A stretch of DNA of 64,000 nucleotides from Bog-532 sp963830385 (lineage in GTDB: Bacteria; Actinomycetota; Actinomycetes; Streptosporangiales; Streptosporangiaceae). The notes under the pieces were generated by a model. The model made no database searches, was not told where the DNA came from, and was given only the letters and a program-made list of their open reading frames with translations. Location of the stretch: positions 1,736,001-1,800,000 of the forward strand of contig CAWHMD010000005.1 in NCBI GenBank assembly GCA_963830385.1, written 5' to 3'. The translations under genes were made by a program, and so were the position numbers. This document shows, piece after piece, positions 9,004 through 17,523 of this stretch. Every line of letters starts with the position of its first letter. Position 1 is the first letter of the stretch.

Positions 9004-10020
9004 CTAGTGCTCGGCGGTGCCGCACGAACGGCGAATGATCAGTTCCAGCGGGTAGACCTGGTGGACCGGCTCGAACTCCTCGCCCTTGGCCCGCCGGATC
9101 AGCAGTTCGGCCGCCTGGGTGGCCATCGGACGGATCGGCTGGGCGAGGACGGTCAGGGGCGGGTCGAGCAGTTCGGCCCAGTCGGGGTTGTCCACGGCGA
9201 TGACGGAGATGCCGGTGGGCACGCGCAGCCCGTGGTCCCGGATGGCCTGGAGCGCGCCCAGCGCCATCAGGTTGTTGGCCACCATCAGGGCGCTGGGCGG
9301 GTCCGGCTGGCCGAGCAGCCCCCGGACGGCCTCCCGGGCGGCGTCCCGGCGGAACCCGCCGTTGGCCACGATCCGCTCCAGGCCAGCCTGCTCCACCGCG
9401 GCCAGGTAGCCCTCCTGCCGCTCGCTGCCGGTCTCCACCTCCGACCGGCCGCCCACGAACGCGATCCGGCGGTGCCCGGCGTCGATCAGCCGCTGGGTCG
9501 CGGTCCGCACCGCGGGCACGTTGTCGGCCACGATCAGATCGGTGGTGGTCCGCTTGAGCGCGCGGTCGATCGTTACGACCGGGATGCCGAGGTCACGCAG
9601 TTCGTCGATGCTGCCGTCGGGGTCGGACGGCGACAGCACGATGCCGCTGACCCGTTCGTCGGCCAGCATGGAAAGGCAGGCCGCCTGCCGCGCCCCGTCC
9701 TCGTCGGTGTTGCAGACCAGGACCCGGTACCCCATGGTCAGCGCGACGACCTCGATGACCCGGACCACCTCGGCGAAGTGCGGGTTCTCGATGTCCGGGA
9801 CCACGATGCCGAGCGCCTCCATCTGCTGGCGGCGCAGGTTCCGGGCCAGCCGGTTCGGCCGGTAGCCGAGCTCGGCCACGGCCGAGCGGACCCGGCCGCC
9901 CAGCTCCGGGTCGACCTTCGGGTCCCCGTTGAGCACCCGTGACACCGTGGCCACGGACACCCGGGCCCTTTCGGCCACGTCTTTGATCCGTACTGAACGA
10001 GCGCGTTCCGGCGGCGGCAT
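9004..10020 (-). CDS. LacI-family transcriptional regulator
   Basis: A 338-aa repressor with an N-terminal helix-turn-helix and hinge helix (IKDVAERARVSVATVSRVLNG, from about residue 11) and a periplasmic-binding-protein-like sugar-sensing core ending in a LELIIRRSC strand typical of the family. Its ATG lies 2 bp after the GH172 stop, so the two are co-transcribed. The likely operators are the identical GTAATCGATTAC palindromes at 1273 and 11139, in front of the importer operon and of its own operon. That implies repression of both units and autorepression, relieved by a sugar ligand that is not identified. Confidence 0.9.
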   Translation of the reverse strand: MPPPERARSVRIKDVAERARVSVATVSRVLNGDPKVDPELGGRVRSAVAELGYRPNRLARNLRRQQMEALGIVVPDIENPHFAEVVRVIEVVALTMGYRVLVCNTDEDGARQAACLSMLADERVSGIVLSPSDPDGSIDELRDLGIPVVTIDRALKRTTTDLIVADNVPAVRTATQRLIDAGHRRIAFVGGRSEVETGSERQEGYLAAVEQAGLERIVANGGFRRDAAREAVRGLLGQPDPPSALMVANNLMALGALQAIRDHGLRVPTGISVIAVDNPDWAELLDPPLTVLAQPIRPMATQAAELLIRRAKGEEFEPVHQVYPLELIIRRSCGTAEH

Positions 10021-10022
10021 GG

Positions 10023-11105
10023 CTAGATGATCTCCAGTCCATCCGCGTCCGGCAAAACGGGGAACGGCCCGGCGGGCAGCGTCTGGTACCAGTAGGCGAC
10101 GCTGGCGATGTCGTCCTGAAGGGGCAGATAGCGGCGGCCGGACCGCCAGCCGAGGGCCTGCATCGTGACCCGGAGGTCGGCCCCGAACCGGACCGGGTCG
10201 GTCAGGTGCCAGCGGTACATGCTGAACCGGCTCTGGGTGACGGCCGGGTCGGTCCCGTCGGGGATGAACGCCAGCGGCAGCCCCGAGTAGGGGGTGGTGA
10301 AGGTCTGGTACCCGCCGTTGGACCAGAAGTTGTAGGAGCCGAGGAAGTAGTCCTCGGTACCGGTGCTGGCGATGGTCGGCCAGTCACGGTCACCGTCGAG
10401 GAAGAACTTCAGCTCGCCCTCGCCCCACCAGCCACCGTTGTTCGATCCCCAGGCGACCGAGGTGCCGACGTAGTGCCCGCGCCCGGTCACCTGGTCGAGG
10501 ATCGTGTGCTCGGCTCCGTAGGCGAGCGGGTTGCTGCGGCGGAACTGGGCGTGGAAGTAGGCCGCGTCGGCCGGGACCTCGCCCAGCTCGTAGTTGACCT
10601 GGTAGTAGATCCGGGCCTGCTGGGCGGACCGGTTCTCACATGTCACCCGGCACCGGCGCCGGAACGGCATCTCCCAGAAGCTGTTCAGGGCGCTGCCCGG
10701 GTTCACGCACACCGGCAGCGAAGAGATCTGGGCGTGCCCGGCCCACGGCAGGCCGCCCCAGCCGGAGGCGAAGAAGTCACCGAGCGGGGACTCGACCGAG
10801 GGCTGCTCCTGGTCGTCCCAGTAGATGCGGAGGATGAGCTGCCGCCAGGGCACGCCGGCCGGGGTCAGCCAGATCTGCCGGATCACGCCGGGGCCGTCGA
10901 TGTCGGCCAGGTCGAGGGTGGCGCCCGGTTCGATGTGGATGTAGGGCGAGATCTTCCAGCCCTGGCCGAGATCACGGGCGGCCGCGGACGCCACCCCGTC
11001 GGTATCCCGGGCGGCGGCACCCTTGGCGCCGGTGCGGTTCTCCGGCGAGATGGTCCGGGACTGCCCGCCGGTCAGCCGGGACAATCCGTTGACCTCAGCG
11101 GTCAT
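10023..11105 (-). CDS. GH172 (DUF2961) glycoside hydrolase
   Basis: A 360-aa protein of the DUF2961 family, now CAZy GH172, whose characterised members act on fructofuranosides or D-arabinofuranosides. Typical blocks are DIDGPGVIRQIWLT (about 69-82), an YYQVNYEL strand in the middle and the STGTEDYFLGSYNFWSNGG block, whose Glu is the probable catalytic residue by family comparison. There is no signal peptide, so it is probably cytoplasmic and acts on imported sugars with the GH116 enzyme. ATG 11105 lies about 35 bp downstream of the second LacI operator. Confidence 0.85.
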   Translation of the reverse strand: MTAEVNGLSRLTGGQSRTISPENRTGAKGAAARDTDGVASAAARDLGQGWKISPYIHIEPGATLDLADIDGPGVIRQIWLTPAGVPWRQLILRIYWDDQEQPSVESPLGDFFASGWGGLPWAGHAQISSLPVCVNPGSALNSFWEMPFRRRCRVTCENRSAQQARIYYQVNYELGEVPADAAYFHAQFRRSNPLAYGAEHTILDQVTGRGHYVGTSVAWGSNNGGWWGEGELKFFLDGDRDWPTIASTGTEDYFLGSYNFWSNGGYQTFTTPYSGLPLAFIPDGTDPAVTQSRFSMYRWHLTDPVRFGADLRVTMQALGWRSGRRYLPLQDDIASVAYWYQTLPAGPFPVLPDADGLEII

Positions 11106-11138
11106 CCAACACCAGCCGACATGCGCACCTCAGCCCGA

Positions 11139-11150
11139 GTAATCGATTAC
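11139..11150 (-). promoter_or_regulatory. LacI-type operator, copy 2 (GTAATCGATTAC)
   Basis: Second perfect copy of the palindrome, inside ATGCAGTAATCGATTACT on the minus strand, 34 bp upstream of the GH172 start. It matches the site at 1273-1284 over 18 bp and links the two facing operons into one regulon. Confidence 0.8.
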
Positions 11151-11289
11151 TGCATCGTAGCCAGGCGATGATCAGGACGTCAACAACCGGCCGCTGGACG
11201 GCGGCGGGCCCGCCACCCGCGTGGTCGCGGTTGACGGGCCCGGGCTGGTCCGCAGGCCGGTGGAAGTGATGGGTCCGGCCTACGTGGTT

Positions 11290-12801
11290 CTAACTCGGAG
11301 CGGAGGGAAATCCCTGGGCGCCTCCCCTGACCGCGGCGCCCGCGTGGACCAGGCCGAGCGGACTGGCGACGTCTTCCAGCGATTTACCTTCGGCGTTCAC
11401 GCCGAGGAAGATCTCGATGATGCCACCCAGGATCATCGCGCCCGCACCGAGCATGTAGCCGAAGAACAGGCTGTTCCGGTCCTGGCCGGTGCCGATCAGG
11501 TGACCGTACAGGTGCGTGCCGAGGAACCCGAAGCACTGCGCGATCGCGAAGAACACGGCGATGGCCTGGGCCCGGACCTCGATGGGGAACACCTCGCTGG
11601 CGGTCAGGTAACCGGCGCTGGCCCCGGCCGAGGCGAAGAAGAAGATCACCGCCCAGGCGATGGTCTGGGTGGTGGCGTTCAGCGCGCCGTTCTTGAACAG
11701 GATCGCGGAGATGACCAGCAGCAGTCCGGACAGGATGTAGGTACCCGCGATCATCTTCTTGCGGCCCAGAGTGTCGAACAGCCGCCCGATGGTGAGCGGC
11801 CCGAGCAGGTTGCCGGCGGCGAAGGCCAGGAAGTAGTAGGGGGTGCTGGCGGCCGGGACGTGGAAGAAGAACTTGAGCACCAGCCCGTAGGTGAAGAAGA
11901 TCGCGTTGTACAGGAACGACTGCGTGATCATCAGCGCCGCGACCAGTGTCGACCGGCCCGGATAGTGGGAGAACAGCACCCGGAGCAGGGCCAGGTAGCC
12001 GATCTTCTCGGCGGGCACGATCTCGATGGCCTGGTCGTCGGGCACCGGCGCAACGTGGCCCTTGGTCGCCTCCACGTCGTGTTCGATCTCGGCGATGCTG
12101 GCCTCGGCCTCCCGTTCGCGGCCGTGCATGACCTGCCAGCGTGGGCTCTCCGGCAGGCTGCGCCGGACGTAGATGATGACCAGTCCCAGCACCGGCCCGA
12201 CGATGAAGGCGGTCCGCCAGCCCCAGTCGACTGGCAGGTGGTTCAGGAACACCAGGGTGGCGATGGTGCCGATGATCGAGCCGGCCCAGTAGGTGCCGTT
12301 GACCGCGATGTCGATGCGGCCTCTATATCGGGCTGGGATCATCTCGTCGATGGCCGAGTTGATCGCCGCGTACTCACCGCCGATGCCGCTGCCGGCCAGT
12401 ACCCGGGTCGCGTACAAGAAGATCACCCAGCCGCCGCCCACCTGGGTGGCGGCGCTCAGGCCGCTGCCGATCAGGTACACGCCGAGGGTAACCATGAACA
12501 GGTTCTTGCGGCCCAGCTTGTCCGACAGCCGCCCGAACACCAGCGCGCCGATGACCTCACCGATGAGGTACCAGGTCGCGATGTCGGCAGCCCGGCCAGC
12601 CGACAGGCCCAGGGTGTTCTTGTCGGTCAGGGTGGCGCTCAGGTTGGCTGCGATCGTGATTTCCAGGCCGTCGAGGACCCAGGCCACCCCGAGGGCGACC
12701 ACCATCTTCGTGTGGAATCTCGACCAGGGCAGCCGGTCGATTCGCGCCGGTATGACGCTACGGATTGTCGGCCTTTCAGCGAGACCGGACGCTGACGCCA
12801 T
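11290..12801 (-). CDS. MFS sugar/metabolite transporter
   Basis: A 503-aa protein with about twelve membrane spans. It shows the MFS loop 2-3 signature FGRLSDKLGRKNLF, the ESPRW motif after span 6 and the matching second-half motif GRLFDTLGRKKMIAG, placing it in the sugar-porter-like branch. GGAGGT at 12806-12812 supports ATG 12801 rather than the longer frame to 12861. It is divergent from the MarR gene. It may import a related sugar, but the LacI palindrome is not repeated in front of it, so membership of the glycan regulon is not shown. Confidence 0.85.
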   Translation of the reverse strand: MASASGLAERPTIRSVIPARIDRLPWSRFHTKMVVALGVAWVLDGLEITIAANLSATLTDKNTLGLSAGRAADIATWYLIGEVIGALVFGRLSDKLGRKNLFMVTLGVYLIGSGLSAATQVGGGWVIFLYATRVLAGSGIGGEYAAINSAIDEMIPARYRGRIDIAVNGTYWAGSIIGTIATLVFLNHLPVDWGWRTAFIVGPVLGLVIIYVRRSLPESPRWQVMHGREREAEASIAEIEHDVEATKGHVAPVPDDQAIEIVPAEKIGYLALLRVLFSHYPGRSTLVAALMITQSFLYNAIFFTYGLVLKFFFHVPAASTPYYFLAFAAGNLLGPLTIGRLFDTLGRKKMIAGTYILSGLLLVISAILFKNGALNATTQTIAWAVIFFFASAGASAGYLTASEVFPIEVRAQAIAVFFAIAQCFGFLGTHLYGHLIGTGQDRNSLFFGYMLGAGAMILGGIIEIFLGVNAEGKSLEDVASPLGLVHAGAAVRGGAQGFPSAPS

Positions 12802-12887
12802 CGTCCACCTCCGTTTAAGCAATGTTCGGGCCGCTCTTACCCCGATGACCGCAAACCACACGGGGTCCGACCTGCTTTTGCGCCCTT

Positions 12888-12902
12888 TTTGCGCGCCGCA
12901 AA
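12888..12902. promoter_or_regulatory. candidate operator between MFS and MarR genes
   Basis: TTTGCG-CGC-CGCAAA is a perfect 6-bp inverted repeat with a 3-bp spacer in the 134-bp divergent intergenic region, 34 bp upstream of the MarR start. MarR proteins usually bind such short palindromes between divergent genes. No second copy was found, so this is only a candidate. Confidence 0.35.
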
Positions 12903-12935
12903 GCCGTTACCGAGGCTCACGATATAGTTAGCTCT

Positions 12936-13430
12936 GTGAAAGATGTAGATGTGGCCGGAGGGGGCACCACGGGTACGGCCGGGGCCGGTGTTGCACCGGG
13001 CGTCGCGGCGGAGTTGCTGGCGGCGGTCAGCGCGGTGCGGCGGACCACCCGGCGGGCCGTCCGGGCCGCGTCGGTGACCGAACCACTGCCGCCGGCGCGG
13101 TCCGAGCTGCTCCGGCTGGCGGCCCGGCAGCCGGGGATCACGGTGGCCGAAGCCGCCCGTGAGCTGCGGCTGGCCCCGAACACGGTCAGCACCATGGTCG
13201 GTGGCCTGGCCACGCAGGGCCTGATCAGCCGGGGCCGGTCCAGCGCCGACGGCCGGACCGTTCGGCTGACCGTCACCGCCAGGGCCCGGCAGCGGCTGAC
13301 CCAGTGGCGCGACCTGCGGGCCGAGCTGACCGGCCGGGCGCTGGCCGGGCTGCCCGAGCAGGACCAGGAAGCGCTGGCCGCCGCCATCCCGGCGCTGCTG
13401 CGGCTGGCCGAGCGGATGGAGGAACGGTGA
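12936..13430 (+). CDS. MarR-family transcriptional regulator
   Basis: A 164-aa protein with a winged helix centred on ITVAEAARELRLAPNTVSTMVGGLATQGLISRG (about residues 67-100; first twenty typical) and the wing RTVRLTVTARARQRL. GTG 12936 is the start. Its stop overlaps the start of the following ABC exporter remnant (GTGA at 13427-13430), so the regulator probably once controlled that exporter. The regulator itself looks intact although its partner has decayed. Confidence 0.85.
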   Translation: MKDVDVAGGGTTGTAGAGVAPGVAAELLAAVSAVRRTTRRAVRAASVTEPLPPARSELLRLAARQPGITVAEAARELRLAPNTVSTMVGGLATQGLISRGRSSADGRTVRLTVTARARQRLTQWRDLRAELTGRALAGLPEQDQEALAAAIPALLRLAERMEER

Positions 13431-14399
13431 CCGTGCTGGCCCCCGGCGGCGGAGCCGCCGCACCGCCCGGCCCGCTGGCCGCGGTGGCGTGCGACCGGAT
13501 CAGCTACACGTTCGGCGCGCACACCGCGGTGGACCAGGTGGACCTGCGGATCGAGCCGGGCGAGACGTGTTCGCCCGGCTGTTCGACGTGCCGCGCAAGC
13601 AGCGGCCGGAGCGGGTGGCGGCCGCGCTGAACGCCATGGGCCTGGCCGACGCCGCCGGCCGCCGGGCGGCCACCTACTCGGGTGGCATGATCCGCCGCCT
13701 GGAGCTGGCCCAGGCGCTGGTCAACGCCCCACGCCTGCTGGTGCTGGACGAGCCGACGGTCGGCCTGGACCCGATCGCCCGCACCGACGTGTGGGAGTAC
13801 ATCACCAAACTGCGCGACGAGTTCGGCATGACCGTGCTGAGCGGGACGCCGGCGTGCTCACCAAGCTGATGGTGACCCCCACGCCGCGGTCCGCCCTGAT
13901 CACCGGGAAGGCGTTCGCGGCCGGCGTCCGGTCGGTGATCCAGGCGGCCGTGGTGGTGGTGCTGGCCGCCATCCTCGGCGTCTCGCTCACCGCCAACCCG
14001 CTGAAGCTGATCGGGACCGCGTTCGTGGTCGTGCTCGGCTCGGCCTTCTTCTCCTGCCTGTCGATGACGATCGCCGGGCTGGCCCTGCAGCGCGACCGGC
14101 TAATGGGCATCGGGCAGGCCATCACGATGCCGCTGTTCTTCAGCTCCAGCGCGCTGTACCCGGTCCAGGTGATGCCGGGCTGGCTGCGGGTCATCACCCG
14201 TTTCAATCCGCTTTCCTACGAGGTCGACGCGCTGCGCAACCTGCTGATCGGGATCCCGGCCAACCTCGGCCTGGACCTGGGCGTGCTGATCGGCGTGACG
14301 ATCGCCGGTATCGCGGCGGCCGCCATGCTGCTCCCCCGGCTCGCCAAGGGTGAGGGCCCGGCCGTGGCTGGTCCCGGCGTGAGCGCTCCTCTACGGTGA
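13427..14399 (+). pseudogene. decayed ABC-2 exporter: ATPase and permease remnants
   Basis: Three reading frames are needed to follow it. Frame one (13427 to about 13567) begins a drug-export ATPase (CDRISYTFGAHTAVDQVDL, then IEPGE) and stops just before where Walker A should be. Frame two (about 13568-13845) resumes at LFDVPRKQRPERV and holds the ABC signature YSGGMIRR and Walker B LLVLDEPTVGLDP. The H-loop and ATPase C-terminus are absent, and frame three (about 13850-14399) jumps into the second half of an ABC-2 permease (LTKLMVTPTPRSALITGKAF, later RFNPLSYEVDALRNLL). At least two internal deletions, each not a multiple of three, have therefore removed the Walker A region and the ATPase/permease junction. 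It cannot make a working pump. Confidence 0.85.
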
Positions 14400-14403
14400 C
14401 GGC

Positions 14404-15030
14404 ATGGACGAAAGGCCGATCCGCGTCTCCGACGCCGAGCGGGAGCAGGCGGTCGTACTACTGCGCGAGCACCTGCTCGCGGGCCTGCTGACCCTGGAGG
14501 AGTTCACCGACCGGGTCGAGGCCGCCCTCGGGGCCCGGGTCGGCACGGACCTCGCCCGGATCCAGGCGGACCTGCCCCGGCTCGCGGCCCAGGCGCCCGG
14601 ATCCCGCCGCCGGGCGTCCCGGTTCACCACCGGGGTCCTCGGGCACACGGCCCGGCGCGGCCGGATGCGGCTGCGCAACTGGACGGTGGCCGTCACCGCG
14701 TTTGCGGACGTGGACTTCGACCTGCGCGAGGCCACCATCGACCGGCCCGACACCACCATGGGCGTGGTGGCGTTCTGCGGCAACCTCGATGTCTACGTCC
14801 CCGAAGGCGTGAACGTCGACGTCACCGGGCTTACCCTGTTCGGCCACCGCCGCGACTGGGGCAACGAGGCCACCGCGCCCGACGCCCCCACCATCACCGT
14901 CCGCGTGGCCGGCTTCTTCGGCACCGTCGACGTCTGGCGCGTCCCCGCCACCATGCGCGACGCCGAATGGGGCGCCATCATGCGCCACCTGGAAGGCAAG
15001 CCGCCGCGGCAGATCCCGCGCGCGCTGTGA
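14404..15030 (+). CDS. DUF1707 and DUF2154-like cell-envelope protein
   Basis: A 208-aa protein. Residues 1-55 (RVSDAEREQAVVLLREH, LTLEEFTDRV) form the DUF1707 domain common in actinobacteria. The C-terminal half, with FCGNLDVYVPEGVNVDVTG and GFFGTVDVWRVPA, is the LiaF/DUF2154-like beta domain linked to envelope-stress sensing. Unlike many relatives it lacks obvious membrane spans between the two parts, so it is probably soluble or peripheral. ATG 14404 lies 4 bp after the exporter remnant; it may originally have belonged to the same operon. Confidence 0.8.
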   Translation: MDERPIRVSDAEREQAVVLLREHLLAGLLTLEEFTDRVEAALGARVGTDLARIQADLPRLAAQAPGSRRRASRFTTGVLGHTARRGRMRLRNWTVAVTAFADVDFDLREATIDRPDTTMGVVAFCGNLDVYVPEGVNVDVTGLTLFGHRRDWGNEATAPDAPTITVRVAGFFGTVDVWRVPATMRDAEWGAIMRHLEGKPPRQIPRAL

Positions 15031-15502
15031 CGGCCGGCTGGCGGGCTGGCGGACGCCGGGTGCGATGTGATGGAGATAACTTCAGCTTCTGTGTCAGCTG
15101 TGACCGCCGGGGCTTGAGTGCCTCCTGTGATGGAGGATCACGCGGGAGGCCGACCCGGCTGGCATTGGTCCGCGAGCAGGCAAAAGAGTGGCCCGGAGGC
15201 CACTGAACAGAGGTTTGTCGCGGCGGCGCCGCCTGCTCAGCCACACGCGGACGGGGGCACCGCGTGGCGAGCGGACTTCGCGCGGACGGGGGCACCGCGC
15301 GGCGCGGCGCCGCCGCATGGCGTCACAATACAAGGACGGTCATCCGTCATCAAGTCATGACATCAGGTGACGTGTTGCCGGGGTCGGTGCGGCGCGTGAG
15401 TTCCGCCACCGATGACGGCCGGCGGTGCCGGTGGGGCGAGCCAAGCCGGCCACCGATGACCCGTTGCCGGGTGCGCCAGGGTGCGGAGAGTCAGCCGTTG
15501 CC
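15031..15502. other. gene-free stretch with short direct repeats
   Basis: This 472-bp stretch separates two convergent genes. A 19-bp string GCGGACGGGGGCACCGCG occurs twice about 36 bp apart near 15247-15303. I see no convincing gene, RNA or terminator here; the open frames are Arg-rich and lack ribosome sites. Confidence 0.5.
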
Positions 15503-16822
15503 TCAGGTGGCGGTGGGGTCGGTGGGGTGGATGAGGCCGCCCGCGGGTGACGGCTCGGCCGGGGACGCCGGCTCGGCCGGGGTGGTGGCGCGAGTGAGGT
15601 CGGCCAGGCTGGCGGCCGAGCCGGCGACCGGGTGGCCGGTGGCGCCGATCCAGTCCAGGCAGATGGCGATGGCGTCGTCGGCCAGGTCGGCGCCTTCGCC
15701 GTGGGCGAGCAGGTCGCTGATCAGGAAGCGGACGGTCTCGTTGGGGTCCTGCAGGCGGGCGCTGCGCAGGGCCGCGCTGAGCGGGGCCTCGCCGTAGTGG
15801 TGACCGGCCGGGCTCCTGGCGCTGAACAGGCCGTCGCTGATGATGATCAGGCGGTCACCGGGTGCCAGGTCGAGCTGCTGAGCGCGATAGCGGGTGTCGC
15901 TGAACATGCCCAGCGGCAACTGCTCGTCGAAGGTCATCGGCTCGATCTCGCCGCGGCGGACGCGGAGCATGCGCGGCGACCCCGCGTCGACCACCTCCGC
16001 CGCCCCGGTGGACAGCGTGATCCGCACCAGCAGGGTGGCCGAGTGCGCCTTGCCGCCGCACTGGCCGTAGACGATGCCGTTGGCCAGCTCGGCGGCCTCG
16101 GCCGGGCCGGCCCCGGAACGGCGGGCGTTGCGCAGCGAGTTGACCGTGAGCTGAGTGAGCAGGGCGGCCCCGATGCCGCTGCCCATGCCGGCGCTGACCG
16201 ACAGCGTCAGCGACTCGGGGGAAATCGACCAGTCGAAGTTGTCGCCGGACACCGTGTAGGCCGGTTCGAGCTGGCCGGCCAGCGAGAACTCCTCGGCCGC
16301 GCAGGTACGGCCGGGCAGCAGCTCCCACTGGAGCTCGGCGGCGATCGTGAGCCGCTTGCGCCGCCGGACCTCCCGGTAGACGTCGGTGGCGGTGTCGGCC
16401 AGCCGCAGCGCCCGGCCCAGCGTCTCGGCGACCAAACCGAGGTCTTCCGCCAGCTCCGGGTCGTCCTGCCGGTCGGCAGGCAGCCGCACCGAAAGCACCC
16501 CGGTCCGCTCCCCGTACACGGCGAGCGGGAGGTACAGGTGATCATCGTCGCGGACCGGGCGGACGGCCGCGTAGGCCTGACCGGCCGGATGGGCGTTGAC
16601 GGTGACGGCCGGCCCGCCGTCACCGTCGCCGAACGGGATCAGGTGCGACTGGTGGTAGTCGATGAGCAGGATCTCGGTGCCGGGCACGCCGAGCCAGGCG
16701 TCGATCGCGTCCCGGGCCGCCGCGACCAGGAAGGGCGGCCGGGCGGCCCAGATGGCGCGCTCGACAGCCTGGCGGTCGGGCCTGGGTCCGGTGGGAGTCA
16801 CGGTGGAGCGGTGTTCTGGCAT
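15503..16822 (-). CDS. SpoIIE-type PP2C-like phosphatase with altered metal site
   Basis: A 439-aa protein. The N-terminal half (about 20-150) looks like a degenerate GAF-type sensor (TEILLIDYHQSHLIPFG). A short amphipathic linker ending in RKRLTIAAELQWELLP precedes the SpoIIE/PP2C domain (about 160-390). The first metal motif VSGDNFDW (191-198) and the late ISDGL (328-332) and LADDAIAI (380-387) are present. The second metal aspartate, SDGMG in SpoIIE itself, is replaced by alanine (SAGMGSG, 210-216). Activity is therefore doubtful; it may bind partners without dephosphorylating them. It stands alone between convergent and divergent genes near the stressosome operon. Confidence 0.8.
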   Translation of the reverse strand: MPEHRSTVTPTGPRPDRQAVERAIWAARPPFLVAAARDAIDAWLGVPGTEILLIDYHQSHLIPFGDGDGGPAVTVNAHPAGQAYAAVRPVRDDDHLYLPLAVYGERTGVLSVRLPADRQDDPELAEDLGLVAETLGRALRLADTATDVYREVRRRKRLTIAAELQWELLPGRTCAAEEFSLAGQLEPAYTVSGDNFDWSISPESLTLSVSAGMGSGIGAALLTQLTVNSLRNARRSGAGPAEAAELANGIVYGQCGGKAHSATLLVRITLSTGAAEVVDAGSPRMLRVRRGEIEPMTFDEQLPLGMFSDTRYRAQQLDLAPGDRLIIISDGLFSARSPAGHHYGEAPLSAALRSARLQDPNETVRFLISDLLAHGEGADLADDAIAICLDWIGATGHPVAGSAASLADLTRATTPAEPASPAEPSPAGGLIHPTDPTAT

Positions 16823-16957
16823 GGTCTATCCCGAGCATTCCGTGGCCGGTAGCGGCCGCGCCGGGTGGAGCGGACAGCCGGTTACCAGCCAGCCTAGGCG
16901 CGGCCGTTGGCATGATGGTGGGTGCTTTGCGGTCCCTGAATGTGCAAGAGTGGAGCT

Positions 16958-17473
16958 ATGGCCTCGCACAAGGCTGATCCCGCAGCAGCTCAGCGGGCGG
17001 CGGCCGAGGTGGAGGTGGCCGCCGAGGCTCTGGTGGGGATCTGGGCTCACGTCGCGGAGTCGCTTGACGTCCGCGTCTCGCCCACCCAGCTGCGAGCGCT
17101 CACTGCGGTGGGCCGGTACGGCGAGCTGAACCTGAGTCAGCTGGCCGAGGCTCTCGGCGCCCTTCCGTCGTCGGCCAGCCGACTCTGCGACCGGCTGGAA
17201 GCAGCCGGGCTGCTCACCCGGGACACCGGGCGCGCCAGCCGGCGCGCCGTCAGCTTGCGCCTCACCTCCGAGGGTGAGGCGCTGCTGGAGCAGGCCCGCA
17301 CGTCCCGGCAAGAACAGATCGCCCAGGTGCTGAACGCGATGGCACCGGCCGACCGGGAGGAGCTGGCCAGGGGCCTGACCGCCTTCCAGCTCGCGGCCGA
17401 GCCGCGGGGACTGCCTGCCTCGGCCGACGGTGACAGACCGGGCGGCGGTATCCCTTTCTCCATTTCCGCGTGA
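16958..17473 (+). CDS. MarR-family transcriptional regulator
   Basis: A 171-aa winged-helix protein: VSPTQLRALTAVGRYG leads into the helix-turn-helix (LNLSQLAEALGALPSSASRL) and a wing with SRRAVSLRLTSEGEALLEQA. ATG 16958 is preferred; ATG 16940 would add six residues. It is divergent from the SpoIIE-like gene and convergent with the stressosome operon. The pairing of MarR and PP2C genes is frequent in actinobacteria, but the target is not visible; no clear palindrome stands in the 135-bp upstream gap. Confidence 0.8.
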   Translation: MASHKADPAAAQRAAAEVEVAAEALVGIWAHVAESLDVRVSPTQLRALTAVGRYGELNLSQLAEALGALPSSASRLCDRLEAAGLLTRDTGRASRRAVSLRLTSEGEALLEQARTSRQEQIAQVLNAMAPADREELARGLTAFQLAAEPRGLPASADGDRPGGGIPFSISA

Positions 17474-17523
17474 AGCGGGACAGGACCGGACGCGGCGGTC
17501 AGTGAGCAGGGGGCGGCCTGGCC

